DNA of 64,000 nt from Whalleya microplaca (taxonomy: Eukaryota > Ascomycota > Sordariomycetes > Xylariales > Xylariaceae), in assembly GCA_022497155.1 (NCBI GenBank), contig MU385712.1:371765-435764 (forward strand). Direction: 5' to 3'. Below, one piece after another: positions 46,988 through 59,066 of this stretch; the first letter of the stretch is position 1, and every line of letters begins with the position of its first letter. The translations under genes were made by a program, and so were the position numbers. The notes under the pieces were generated by a model. The model had not been told where the DNA came from. It ran no database searches and saw nothing but the letters and a program-made list of their open reading frames with translations.

Positions 46988-48154
46988 ATGGCAGTCTCAA
47001 AGGGCTCCATCCTAGTCACTGGCGCGAACGGTGGGCTTGGCTCTTCCACTGTCGAGTGGATTCTCTATCAAAGGTCCATTGCGGAAAAGTATCATGGATT
47101 ATACACCGTTCGCAAGGTCGAGAGTGCCGACGCAGTCAAGAAAGTCCTTCGAAAGGCCGCCTCTGTTCAGCACCGCTACGATCTCATCCCATTAGACCTG
47201 GCAAGCCTCCAGAGTGTTCGCAAAGCTGCAGAGAGTATCAACAGGCGTGTGGCTAATGGTGAAATCCCCCCTATCCGAGCATTGGTGCTGAGTGCCGCAT
47301 ATCAAGAACATGTCACCCAGAACTTCACCAATGACGGCTTCGATATGACCTTTCAAAGCAGCTACCTCTCACACTTCCTTCTTGCACTCCTGTTACTCCA
47401 GAGCATGGACAAGAAGGAGGGCCGAATAGTGGTGCTTGGTAGTTGGACTCATGAGTAAGCTACCACTTGGACATCTGGTTTTGATATCGACTAAAGCTTT
47501 GATCAGCACCACCGACCCTAGGAACAAGATGGCTCCATTCGAAAATATGTACGTGCCTGAGGAGTTCCATGAAATCTTCAAGGATCCGAAGAACATTGAA
47601 AGCATCGCCAAGGGCTCGTGGGGCGCCTCCAGGGAAATCCCCCATGATCCAGACGCTGGGATCAGACGTTATGGCGCTTCGAAGCTGTCCGAAATCATGA
47701 TGATGTAAGCTAGTCAAGCGCCAATGGTTGTAACAATGCTAATATCGCTAGGCGCGAGCTATCCTACCGTCTACCAAAGGACCCAGAGCTCTCTGGTATC
47801 TCTGTATTGAGTGTTGATCCTGGGGCAATGCCCAGCTCTCTGACTAGACGCGGCACCTGGTTTTTGCGAGTGCTTATTCCTATCTTGATGCAATTACTCG
47901 CTCCAATCATGACTTGGTGGTCGCCTAATGGCGATGTGCGAACCACGTGGAAGTCTGCTGGTGATGTTGTACGAGCTTGTTTCGACACGAAGGACCTCGG
48001 CCAGTATCCCAATGGCGTTTATCTGAATGGCTCAGCTGTCGCAGATATAAGCCCTGAAGCCAAGGACAAGGAGAAAACTACCCTACTTTGGCGAGAAAGC
48101 CTAAGGTACGCGGGTGTTAAGGAGGGTGATACTATATTGACGAATTGGCGTTGA
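46988..48154 (+). CDS. Short-chain dehydrogenase/reductase (SDR)
   Basis: Exons 46988-47454, 47507-47704 and 47752-48154 join in phase to 355 residues. The cofactor motif TGANGGLG lies at residues 11-18 and the catalytic Tyr-x3-Lys at Tyr211-Lys215 (RRYGASKLSE), with the preceding conserved Ser region at VVLGSWTHD. It is an NAD(P)-dependent oxidoreductase of the retinol dehydrogenase/WWOX-like group of fungal SDRs. A hydrophobic stretch (FLRVLIPILMQLLAPIM, about residue 285) could associate with membrane. The substrate is unknown, and it stands alone without an obvious partner gene. Confidence 0.92.
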
Positions 48155-49109
48155 GGGTGCAAGATTCTGGTTATTTCGCTACCAATGTCATCCCAAGAGC
48201 TGTTGTGGGGTTACCTAGAATGGAATAATAATGGTCACCATGTACGATAGCTATTAAACTTGAAATTTCTCCAACCTTAGAATACTTTCAGTCTGGCTGA
48301 GTACTGATTGTGACAGTAACCTTTTTCCCTAATAGATCCTCTGCGCTGAAACTAATTTTCCGGCTAGCATATGAGTAATATATAGAGTACATGCTCAATG
48401 GTATAGAAGCATATTCAAGTGGTCAAAATAATAAAAAACTATGCGGAAGTACTTCCCCATACCCGTATAGCCGAGCTTCTACATAACGCGTGGGGTCATA
48501 TTGAGGCTATATTGACCAACGGCACGTCTTAACTACCCATTAGCTGATATATCTCACGCAATAAGCTCAGCTGATCTATTTAAGTGATACATCGCTCAGC
48601 CAACACCACCATCAGGACAGAGGAGGCGGCATTCAGTAAATAGCAAGACCCCTATTCCGCCACAAGAACCCCGGTCGCGGAGCTTTTGATAGAAGAACTC
48701 GCTACTTCCAGGTCTTATTAGGATTGCAAATCCAAATTGCGCATGTTTCTAAGCATTCTTGGTTTATCCACCAATTGGTGGTCGATTTGGCAATTCACAT
48801 TACCATGTCTATTGCGGGTAAAGCCGTATAGTATAGCAAAGTGTAGATCTTGGTTTTATGCTAGGTTACGTGACGCAGCCCAATATCTGCGGTTGGGACC
48901 AAGTCCTTCGGTAACATAGCCCATTGGTGCTGACCGATTGCGTTAGGTAACTCTGGCAGAAATAATATAAAGTCCTACATATTTAGCGGGAAGACAATCC
49001 GGTCTCAGGGGTCTTGAAAAAGGTATCAAGAATCAGGGTAGATGCTTTCGCAAATAACAGAAATGGGTGCCTGAAGAAACTTCGTATCTTTGGGCCATAG
49101 GCGAAGGAT
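48155..49109. other. Intergenic region upstream of aspartic protease gene
   Basis: Roughly 950 bases of AT-rich sequence, with no supported gene. It includes the SDR 3' flank and the protease promoter. Confidence 0.45.
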
Positions 49110-50661
49110 ATGGAGATTGAGATGGCACTCCTCCCGCTACTCCTATCGGGCTTGCTGCCGCTGCTATGTCTCTCAGCGTTTCTACCAGACTTCTTGCGAG
49201 TCGATGGAGAAACTCGGGGAAGGCTAGGTGGAAGCTGGAAATCGAAAGGCCCAGGACACATCAAGGCTAAGCTCCAGCCTCAGAAAGTCAATGTGACTGG
49301 TGCCGCAACTGCAAACACAACTTCGAAAATCTCAGGGCGGTCAGCACGATTACCCTTGCTCAGTTACGGGGCAGGCATCGTATACATGATAGAGCGTGCG
49401 TCCAAAGACACACGACTACCACTGCTTACTTACAGTTGTAGTTGATATTGGGACACCAAGCCAGAAACTCTCGCTTATCCTCGACACGGGTTCGTACACA
49501 CTGCTCGTAAACCCAGACTGTGCTCGGGCAGCAGATCAAAACGCATGCGAGAGCTACGGCTACTACAACACGAGCAGGTCTTATACTTCTTACTATCTCG
49601 ATTCCTGGTTTGTTGCTCAATTTGGCACTGGCTACATGGAAGGACTCTGGTACAACGATACAGTCTACGTCGGACAGGACAGTATGAAGGCTTCCGTGCT
49701 ACTAGTCATTTAGTATGCTTGTTAACGATTATTGCAAGATAGATCTCCCACTGCCGAATTCAAGAGTTGGTGTCAATACATGGAGCGATTACATGTGGGC
49801 TGGAGTACTGGGCGTTTCGTATGGCAATGCCTGGAACACCGGGTATCCCACTCTTCTGGATCTCCTTGTGGAAGAAGGCTATATCGAAGTGCCTATCTTT
49901 AGCCTAGGGGTTGGATATCAAGGAGGCGGAAGCTCAAGTGAGTCAATCAAAAGTATCGCATACATCAAAGTAAGCTACTAATGGCTGATTTGTGTAGGCG
50001 ACGTAATCTTTGGAGGAGTTGACAGACTGAAATTCAGTGGATATCTCGAGCCCCTCGAAATCTATCCAAACCCAGCTAATCAGCTGAGGCTCTTCGATCA
50101 AGCCGGGTACGAGCACTGTATCAACGTACAAATTCTAGTAAAAGAGACTGATATAAGAGCTCACTTAGTTACTGGGTTAATTTGACATCCCTGGGAATCA
50201 CACCTCCCGATCAGGAGGAAATGGTACTGACGAATGGCGACTTCGAGCGAATGATGCTGATTGACTCCGGATCCACATACACATATCTTGACGCTGACTT
50301 GGTTGCCGTGATTGCTAAGGCTTTCAATGCTCAGATTGATGAAAGGGGAGTTTATTACGTGCCATGCGAGAGTCGCGATCTGGACGGCTACATAAACTTC
50401 GGGTTCAATCATGGTAACATGATCATCCGGGTCCGTTATGCTGACTTCATTATCGACTTTGACACATATTGCGCTCTCGGTGTTCAGCCAGCGGATGTTG
50501 GAGTTGCGACATGGGTACTAGGAACCAGCTTTCTTCGGGCCGCATACGGTATGCCTGATCCTTTTCGAGTCGTTGACAGCTCGCTAATTGATTTTAAAGT
50601 GGTATTTGATCAGCAGAACAACGCGGCTTGGATTGCACAGTACATGCCCTGTGGCGAGTGA
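49110..50661 (+). CDS. Secreted aspartic protease (A1 family)
   Basis: Five exons (49110-49395, 49436-49695, 49739-49937, 49998-50106, 50169-50661) join in phase to 448 residues. A hydrophobic N-terminus (MALLPLLLSGLLPLLCLSAF) acts as the signal peptide and is followed by a basic propeptide-like segment. The two catalytic motifs are LILDTGS (Asp112) and MLIDSGST (Asp317). Blocks such as GVLGVSYGNAW and SDVIFGGVDRLKFSG are typical of pepsin-like and yapsin/Opsb-like fungal proteases. No clear GPI-anchor tail is present, so it is probably secreted. The first intron is only 40 bases, the least certain junction. It converges with the 2OG-oxygenase gene. Confidence 0.9.
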
Positions 50662-51024
50662 GTATGACCCAGAGTCATCTTTTACCCTTCCCGCCTATTC
50701 CAGGAGCAATAATCCCTTAATTGGATACCCTCATAGGGTATAATCAGGAGCGTAAAAGCTACTCAGCCATGTTCTACAGCTCCCGGTAGTTTTCCAAACT
50801 GTAGAAAGAAACTTACTGACGCCTGATGCTGCAGCGATTGGATAACTGATCTAACCGAGAACGCTGGCCTAGAACTCTGGTTAGACGTCACGGGCCTGTG
50901 CTGAATGAGACAGAACTATGTATTATGCCTATGAACATATCATAATCCGATGCTCATCGGGCTAAAGCTTCAAACATCCAGATGGAATCCTAGTTCGTTA
51001 GAACTGGACATTTTCCATCCTCGT
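50662..51024. other. Convergent 3' intergenic region
   Basis: These 363 bases lie between the 3' ends of the aspartic protease and 2OG-oxygenase genes. No coding signal is seen. Confidence 0.5.
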
Positions 51025-51886
51025 TTAGATATCTGGTCCTCGAATGTCCTCACTTAAAGGACCCTGCCTCGTCCAGATGTTCATACCAACTTTCCAGCCG
51101 CTAGTAACAGGTAAGCCGGCATGGAGTGTCCGTTGGTCACCAGTTCCGTCTTCGTTCAAGTTTTGCCAAAAGACGGCGTTACCAAGCTCTGGTCGGAACG
51201 TCACACCGTTCTCCCAGGGCTCATCGCAATCGATAAACTCGCACCATCTTTCATTTTGAGGTGCTGTCACCATTGGAAAGTTTGTACCTCCACCAGTAAT
51301 GTTCTCAGCGGTGACGTAGGCGAAGAACGAGCTCAGCCTGTTACCCCCCAATGCCGACGTCGCATGTGCTGCATTCGTGTACCAGTCTGTATGGAACTTA
51401 TATTGTTCACCTTTGGCGTACTTGACCAATTGCACTGGTTCAAGGTGTGTCCGAGGAACATCGAAGCCTTGGAACAATAAGGCTCTCTCCTCGATGCAGC
51501 GAACTATGTCGTCTCGTGGTACGTTCGTCGATTGGGACGTTCGTGTTCGTCGCAGGCCTTGGTCGCCTGAGGAATCTGCAACAGCGGAATGGCTGAATGT
51601 ATCTTTACTGTTTTTCAACAGTGTCAGTCATAGACTTAGGTAGATAAATGTACTATTTCCATGGTGCTCACGTTATCTCCCGAAGGTGCGCCCGCTCTTC
51701 ATCCGTGAGGAAGTTCGAAAGGTATATGACCAGTGGCGATTTAGACACAATGTGACTCTGATAAGCAGGATGCTTGCATGAGTCGCCTGAGGTCATAGGT
51801 TTCTGTGCGTCATCATCGTGGTGACTATGTGCTTGTGTGGTCGCAGCAGCAAGTGCTAGCAACAGTAAAGACTTGAATAGACTCAT
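51025..51886 (-). CDS. Prolyl 4-hydroxylase-like 2OG-Fe(II) oxygenase, secretory
   Basis: Exons 51886-51672 and 51607-51025 join in phase to 265 residues. A signal peptide (MSLFKSLLLLALAAATTQA) is followed by a His/Asp-rich segment. The oxygenase core matches the P4Hc family: iron ligands His144-x-Asp146 in YKFHTDWY, distal His234 in TLHAGLPV, and the 2-oxoglutarate-binding Lys244 in GWKVGMNIW. All catalytic residues are present. Animal and algal homologues hydroxylate prolyl residues in the ER. It carries no HDEL-type tail (it ends GPDI), so ER retention might need a partner. It is divergent from the PDI-like gene, with 446 bases between start codons. Confidence 0.92.
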
Positions 51887-52332
51887 CCTGGATTCGAAAG
51901 CGCAAAAATGCAGTTGTCAAATTGTATGACGGAGGAATAAATAGACGGCATCCTTCTCTTGCAGAACTACGAGATGATATCAATATCCGTCCTTGCCTGG
52001 CCTTCGATCACCTTCCCAAATGATCAGAATCGTTGAAGCGTGAAAAGATGCAGAGTTGAAACATCAACTGTATGCGCACGGGAGCTATCCCGTTTATCGC
52101 CGTCTCGTCCACCCCTGATCAAGCTTCTTGTGGGGAGCTCAGGGGAGGTTTTAGCGCAGAGCCGGGGTTGTTGGGTCGTGTGTCGTCAGATGTGTAAACC
52201 CCTGCAGCCCTGCGATCGACCCCTGATCTGCAGGGTAATAATTCAGCAGCTCAGCTATTTGACCCCGCCAGCTCCCGTTGAGGTTGCTTTGGATTGAGAG
52301 AGCATTTTAGAATCTCACTGAAAGAGTTCAAT
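51887..52332. promoter_or_regulatory. Shared divergent promoter, P4H-like / PDI-like
   Basis: These 446 bases separate the start codons of two divergent genes that both encode secretory-pathway proteins. No intervening frame is credible, so the two transcripts must initiate within this short space and may be co-regulated. No specific operator, such as an unfolded-protein-response element, was identified with confidence. Confidence 0.6.
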
Positions 52333-53678
52333 ATGAAAGTTCGAAGCCCAAAGCTCCTTATACCCTTATTAGCGGGAACGACTTTAGCCTGGACATACAC
52401 CAATGAGCAAGAGTTTCGTCGAGCTATATCAGGTCATAACTATGCCCTTGTTGCGTGTAAGTGGCAAGCAAAGATGCCATGTTAAAGAGTTGGAAGCTAA
52501 CATCCTGTCAAAATAGTTATAGAGGTATGTGCAACTAATCGAAAGTCTTACCTTAGAAAACTAATTGAGGGTTGCTTTTGTGAGAATAGCCTTCGACGTG
52601 AGTTACCGAGATCGTCCCAGCTGCGACAGACTTCACAGCTAATCAGTATGATAATTTAGGGCCGCCAGTCAAGCTCTAGAGACAGAATGGACCTCGATAG
52701 CAGAATCAGAAAAGTCCCTGATAAGTATCAACTGTGCATCCGAGGCAGGCCTCTGCCATGAATATGGGGTTATATCCTATCCCGCTCTGCGATTCTTTGA
52801 TGGTCATGGCAAAATGACACCGTACCGAGGACCCAGGAAAGCATCATCGTAAGAGACATTCTTCTCACATAAATCAAAAGAGAAACCGAGGCTGACCCTT
52901 GCTAGGATTCTTTCATATATAAAAAGAGCCGTGCGCCCGTCTGTGTCGAAGTTGGATGAAAAAAAGGCCACAACTTTCCAGTCGATTGATGACTACGTCC
53001 TCATCGCAAGTATCAACCGCGAAGATGAGCATATTGAGAAGATCTATAAAACACTCGCGTCACAATACCGCGACCGAGCATCTTTTGGCTTCGGGAAGAC
53101 ATCCGGTACGACGACGATCGCATGCTTCAATAACAAGGACCAGCAGCAATTTACAATCTCTGATCTCTCGGCCATTGAAGCGTTACCAAAGTTCGTTGAA
53201 ACTTGCATCACACCACTCATTGGAGAGTTCACAAGAGCAAATGAGATGAAGTTCTTACAGGTATAGTACACTCTCCTTGCTGACGTAGTCGCCGTCTTGG
53301 AAGCCTAACTCATATCATGAAATTCAACAGGCAGGAAAGTCACTGGTATTTTACTTCACATCAACGACCAAGGATCGCGATGCCTATGTAGACGCAATGC
53401 GACCTGTAGCGAAGATGTACAAAGAATACTTAAACTTCATTACCGTAGACGCGAACGAGTACGCAGACCTTGCGGCGATGCTCGGTCTAACATCTGGTTC
53501 TTTTCCAGCTCTTGCTGTCCAGAATCCGATGTTTGGACAAGTATTCCCTTATCCCCAGGAGGCGAAAATCACCCCGGAGACAGTGGGAGGATTCGTGATG
53601 GATATTGTCCAGGGGAAGGTTAAGCCATGGGATGGGACAACATCGAGTGGAAACGGCCATTTGCGCGACGAATTATGA
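52333..53678 (+). CDS. PDI-like ER protein with redox-dead thioredoxin domain (TAAS), RDEL tail
   Basis: Six exons (52333-52456, 52517-52524, 52590-52597, 52660-52848, 52906-53260, 53331-53678) join in phase to 343 residues; two of them are only 8 bases long. A signal peptide (MKVRSPKLLIPLLAGTTLA) leads into a thioredoxin a-like domain. Where PDI has APWCGHCKAL, the spliced product reads EPSTAASQAL (active-site positions Thr47-Ala-Ala-Ser50), so neither redox cysteine is present. The cis-proline loop is kept in ISYPALRFFDG. Two further thioredoxin-like regions follow (about residues 130-230 and 235-320), and the protein ends in RDEL, an ER-retrieval signal. This predicts a binding or chaperone role, not disulfide exchange. 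It shares a promoter with the P4H-like gene. Confidence 0.86.
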
Positions 53679-53887
53679 AGACAATGAGACATTGACTGAG
53701 GGACAGGATCCCATTACAATACTTAATGAATATCGGTGAACTTCCATCTATGGTAACCAGGAGAAATATCATTTCCGATGAATACAATGTAACCAATGAC
53801 CTCACGCCCTCAACTCATCGTGGTCAGAAGCACAAGTCTTCCGGGACACAGGACCCGCAAGCATCCGATCATACCCTAGCTCGACCT

Positions 53888-56489
53888 CTACGGCAGACTC
53901 AAAAAGAGCTCCAATAGTTTCGGATAATCCGGAGCGCTGTGAAAATAATATGTTAGCATTTCGTTTGCCAAACATGATGCAAAAGGATTGCCTACCCCAT
54001 TCCTGTCACCGGGTCCCAGCCTTCAATTGCCGGGAACCCGTTTGTTTTGCATGCGGCATTATCCCCCACGGTGATGTCCTTGAAGACTTCAGGGTGAGAA
54101 TACAGGACTTGATGAATGAATCCGACCGGGCCCTTTCCAGCAGCCAAGCGCTCCTCGTTAATCAGCGTAATGATCGATCCCCAGAGAGGCGCAGACGCAG
54201 ACGTGCCGCCAATTCGTAGCAGCTCGCCACCGCTCGAGATGACGAAGTGGTCTCCATTGGCCGAGACGTCCGGGTATGCGCGACCGAGCTTATTGAAGCG
54301 CCCAATACCAGCTCGCGCATTACTGAAGTTACCACCGCCGCCCTCATAACCCTCAAACCCGAGCTCGGCGGTCTCCAGAAACTTTGCCACGTTCTCCTTC
54401 TGCCACTCCGGCGCCTCGTAGATATTCGAGAACCCCCCACCGGATGGGAACCGCTCCGTCGCCACCTCGGGGTCTGTGCCCACGGTCCCGTTCTCCGGTA
54501 GGTACGTCGAGCCGACGGTCAGGATGTACGGGCAGGTGGCGAGGAACTGGGGGTTGAAGACGTCCTGATCGGGGCCGAGACAGCCGGATGGTGCCCCGCT
54601 CGTCCCGAAGCTGCCAACGCCGTCGTCGCCGGAGGCGATGATGATCGTCGACCCCTGCAAGCCGAGCTTCATGATCTCGGCGCATTGGCGTTGCTGGTAC
54701 GACTCGGGCAGATCGATCTCGGCGCCGCTGTATGAGATACTGATCACGTTCGTCGGCTTATATACGCCGCACATCAGCTCGCCTGAATAGCCACCCCGAT
54801 CGTATGGATTTGGGTACTCGGGATCCCGACATTCTGGCCGCTTGCAGTTTCCGGACTCGCCGAAGGCCTCAAAGGTGCAGTAGCTGCCGTCTATAGCATT
54901 CCAAAGGTCTATTGCGTGATTAGTCTCTTGTGCATACTAACAATACTGATAGAGTGGGACCGTTGGCTTACTATTGAAGAACCCGGTGTACTCCAGGGGC
55001 GCCGTCTGCATGGCTTGCTGATAATATTCATCGTCCACTTGGAAGAGCACAGCCTCCTCCGGCCAGATCAAACCGTACGCCATTTGAAAATCTAGGTTCG
55101 ACTCCGAGCCCGCCATTCTAAGACTCGTCGTGGGTCCTTGTCCGCCGTTCACGGAGAAGAGCTCCGGGTGCGTTCCATTTGGAATTTCACTACAGCCGTC
55201 CCATTAGCTCATCTCTGTAAGTAATGACAGGAGGAGCCGTATGGGAACCTGCTGCCTCAACTTGACACTTACTCGGTGAATGAGTAAAAGAATGTATCGA
55301 GGTCGAATTGCGTGTAATGCTGCCCGAGAGCTTGGAAGATTCCCATGCGGTTATCGGGATGTTTCTTAGATCCTTTCGGGATCCCGTATAGTGCTAGTGT
55401 GTACATATGTAAGCTAGACGTTCTAGATGCTGATGAGGAGGCGTATTCTTACCTCGAATACAATCAGGAGTGGTATATACGTCACAACCTCCTGGAAGCG
55501 TGAAGTTCCCGCTTGCGACATCAGCCGGACCACGTAAAGGTCCTTCCGCATTTGGACCCGTCTGCTTAGAAGACAATTTCTGCCTGCCTCTCTCGCTCAT
55601 GAGGCTTGCAATCCCATTTAAATCAACCGGTTCAGAAAGACGGGGTGGTGGTCGTACGCCGCTCTCCATTCTCTTCATCGAGACTGGGTTTTGGGCATTA
55701 CCATAACTCATCAGCTTGATGCCAGGAGTAATGTAGTCGACATGGTCCTGCACCTGTTTCGGTACGTGATATCTCGTGGCTCATTAGATATATGTAAAAG
55801 TTACTAGAAATTTTCACTTACTCGTCGCATGCTATGTTCTTGACGCCTGTGTCGACGTGTTCCCACACATGATAGTCCGTCATTAGAAGATCCTCCACTT
55901 GACTGACCGTAGCATCGAATTGAATCCACTGTTAATGAATAAGTATAACCAGGTCAAAGTTTGGATTGGAAATTGTAACCATGTAATACTCACTTGTTTA
56001 TTGTCCGATTGCGAGATGGTATGCGATGGGATGCCTGCCTCCGCAAGCCAATTCTCGACGGCTTTCACGCTCGTCTCTGGCGGCGCGAATAGCTCCACCA
56101 CCTCTTCTGCAGAGAGGTGTTTTCCGTAGTTCTTCGACTTCGGGTTTGATCTTTGAGAATTAATTTTAGCCTCTAGGGACCGAATAATGCCTGAGGACGC
56201 CTTACATGCCCATTAGCACATCGTGTCCCACATCAAGATTCGGCTGCTTCAGCCCTATGCGCATAGGCAACAAAGCTTCGGTCCTGGCTCTCTCCACTTT
56301 GACCCATGATCTTCCTTGAACTGACGTTCTCCTCTCGTGTTGAACGTGGGTATGCGGGATGGCGCGCTTCGACTTGGGACTCTCGCCATTCTGGACTCCA
56401 TGGTGGAAAACGGGTGTTGCGAGAATTTCCAGTACCGTTAAGCTTGCTACCAGAATAAGAAAAAATGTCTTCATCTTAAACAGCCTCAT
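53888..56489 (-). CDS. Tripeptidyl peptidase/sedolisin (S53)
   Basis: Eight exons (56489-56206, 56150-55994, 55928-55822, 55772-55453, 55393-55273, 55189-54972, 54908-53996, 53936-53888) join in phase to 722 residues. A signal peptide is followed by the activation domain (NPKSKNYGKHLSAEEV, typical of the pro-kumamolisin fold). The catalytic residues are Glu359 and Asp363 in SESNLDF, the oxyanion Asp in SGDDGVG (about 497) and Ser639 in GGTSASAP. The C-terminal GWDPVTGMGAPDYPKLL belongs to the calcium-binding end. Sedolisins of this kind are secreted acid proteases releasing tripeptides during protein scavenging. Met at 56474 is an alternative start. It converges with the PDI-like gene. Confidence 0.95.
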
Positions 56490-57199
56490 AAGAAGAGTGG
56501 AGGGGAACAACCAGATTGTGCAAGACTACGCGGTTCATCATTGCCATACAGATGGCCGTTATCATATACTGAACGGCATTATTGCCAAGCTCCATTCTAG
56601 ACAACGAGATTGCGTGCGAAGACATCATAGGTTATATCCATGCCGAAGTCATCGGGCAGTGTTGCTAGAGCCAAGCATGCAGCTATGAGCCTATCCAATA
56701 TCACTTAGCACGGGTAAATAGGTAGCTTGATAGCTCAACCTTGGTATCCCGCGTGACCATTCCTTCTGGACAGCTATCAGCAAAGATTCGCGCTCAGGTA
56801 TTTGATTCTGGGTAATCATAGACTAGATAAATGAAACATTTATGTATCTATAATGGGAACCCCGATGAGTTTGACAGTGGGCTGTGTTTTCAACGCTTCT
56901 TGTTCATTTGGACTCTGGTATATTGGCTCAGTCGTCGGGAATGAATGTATTCCGATCAACCACTGCCAAAAACAGCGCCGGAGGTTTTTATCCATGTAGC
57001 GCCCAAGTGATCATAGTGTGCCAATATTGCCTTCATAAAAGATCACAATCGTTAGAGTGTAAAATTCTCCATTAAATAAGGCACAGTTGTGACCTACCGG
57101 AGTACGCAGATAATAAAAGCCGATTGAGTTGGATATGATTCTTCCGGTCTAGGTGGTATATAACCGGCGTTAAAGAGCGGCAAGTAGTTAAAGACGCCA

Positions 57200-58480
57200 A
57201 ATACATCTACTACATGAGTATCTAGCTAATATGTGGAGGAAATGCAAAAGAAATAAAGCTAACAAATCCTGAAAGAATTTCTATCCAGTCACAGATAGGC
57301 CAGATAGCTGGCCTAATCGTGCATGACATAGTCACAATAACTACAATAGTAAAATACTAGAAATTCCAAGAGTGATTTCAAGTTATTGTGAATCTTTAGC
57401 TTAATATAATAGCTGCTAGGAAGCATCCCTGGCAGGAAGGCTTAGCAGAAATGTATCACATAACATAAATATCCCCTAAATAGTTTAACAGTCGAATATT
57501 ATTAACCTTTTATTAGCGAAAACTTCACCTCACCACTTACTTAATAACGCAATCACGTGTACTTCTTAAGCTATTAGTAGTTAACGCAATTTAAATGTCT
57601 TTGTGTTTGTTATTTTATTACACGGCTATTGGAGCTAAAGACTTATTGGAAGCTATACGAGATATAAAAATGTTATATAAGTATATATATTAAGTATTAT
57701 TAGATATTATTCGATACTATTAAAATATATAACTGCTTAATAAAAAATATAATTATTAAATAGCGGCTATATCGGCAATAAACTAAATACGTACTAGAAA
57801 TGCGTACCGCGGCAGCAGGTTTATAAAAACCTGTCGCTAAACCTTAAACTCAAATTAAAACTTAAAATAACAAGCACTTTTAGAAGGCTTAGAAAATTAT
57901 TGCTAAATTAATATATTTCCAAGCCTTAAATTACAGCCCTTGTCATACATTTTAAGCTTATCTCGAATGGATATTAGGTCAGCTTTACGACCCGGAGTTT
58001 AACGTCTTAAAATTAGTTCACAACTAATATATAAGATATGTTTTTCTTCTTATTGAGTGAGTTTCGCGGTGATGGCTGATGACTATATAGATTCTGCATT
58101 AATCGTGCTTCTTCCAAATATTATGTCCTTATGAAATTCAGCAAATACAGTCTAATACCGTAATCACTGCCTATCTGGAAACCCGACTAAAGCAACCAGG
58201 ACGACCCCGATAAAACCACCTGCGTGGTAATCGAGACCCTGACAAAGCTCAGCTATGATGGCTTAGTGCAACCAATAAGCCTAGACTGGGTTAGGACACC
58301 AGCGCCTCCATTAAGTCGAGTTAACGCAAGTCAAGTCGAGTTACGTTATTCCTTTGTCATTTCAAAACAGTTCAATTTATTCTAACAGATACCTAACTAA
58401 GATAAAAATTGAAATAAAACAGAAATGAGGAAATATATAAATAAAAATAGAAAATCGCGCTTTATTTTATTTTTATTTTT
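57200..58480. mobile_element. AT-rich island, possible RIP-degraded repeat
   Basis: The block is rich in TATA, TTAA and TATT words with very few open frames, unlike the flanking genes. Fungal repeat-induced point mutation leaves such AT-rich relics of transposons. There is no identifiable transposase, long terminal repeat or clear terminal inverted repeat, so the assignment rests on composition alone. Confidence 0.35.
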
Positions 58481-58490
58481 CTCCTCTTAA
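58425..58490. repeat. A/T-rich imperfect inverted repeat
   Basis: An A-rich arm (AATAAAAATAGAAAA) and a T-rich arm (TTTATTTTATTTTTATTT) flank a short CGCGC centre and could form a hairpin. It may be no more than chance in low-complexity DNA. Confidence 0.4.
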
Positions 58491-59066
58491 TTTTCTTGGA
58501 TCTGAAGGAGAGGGGGAGCTTCAGGATACTGCCTAAGTACTTGTCTAAGTACTTTGTGGGCTGCTCAACCACTTCGCAATTGCGCCTTGGATTAAATTGC
58601 GCTAGGATATGCAGTCATCAGTATAGCGCAGACATTAAAGAAAGTTACATTCTTAGAGTCGGGCAACATGGCGGGTATTATCTCCTATTGGAAACATGTA
58701 CCGCCCAGTAGCTATCGTCGTTGGCCAAGCTTCTGCATCGAAGACTGCTTTGGCCAGGTTAATAAGCATCAAGTCGCTGCGTAAATGTATGTTAGTGCAC
58801 AACATACTCGAGGTTAACTAAGTCTAATTTAGTTGAACTTATCTTTTGCCCCTACCAGGGTACTTCCAATTGGGCGATGCTCGAGACGTCCAGATACTTT
58901 TGACTGATATGGCATCTGTCCAACTAGAAAAAAACATCAGATACCTACTACCACATTTGGAACTCAGCAAGCTTACAAGGGAGTACTAGTTGCGGCATAT
59001 GGAGTACTGGCGAGATAAACTTCTCTCCAATCGTGTGGGAAGTTGAGGGGGCCCTAGATTGTTGAG

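Larger units (their letters stand above)
56490..59066. other. Gene-free region with strongly AT-rich core
   Basis: From about 56.5 to 57.2 kb there is ordinary spacer including the S53 promoter. About 57.2-58.5 kb is extremely AT-rich with dense stops on both strands. Within it, near 58.31-58.35 kb, the word AAGTCGAGTTA occurs twice in direct orientation. No coding remnant can be named. The composition suggests an old repeat degraded by C-to-T mutation. Confidence 0.5.
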
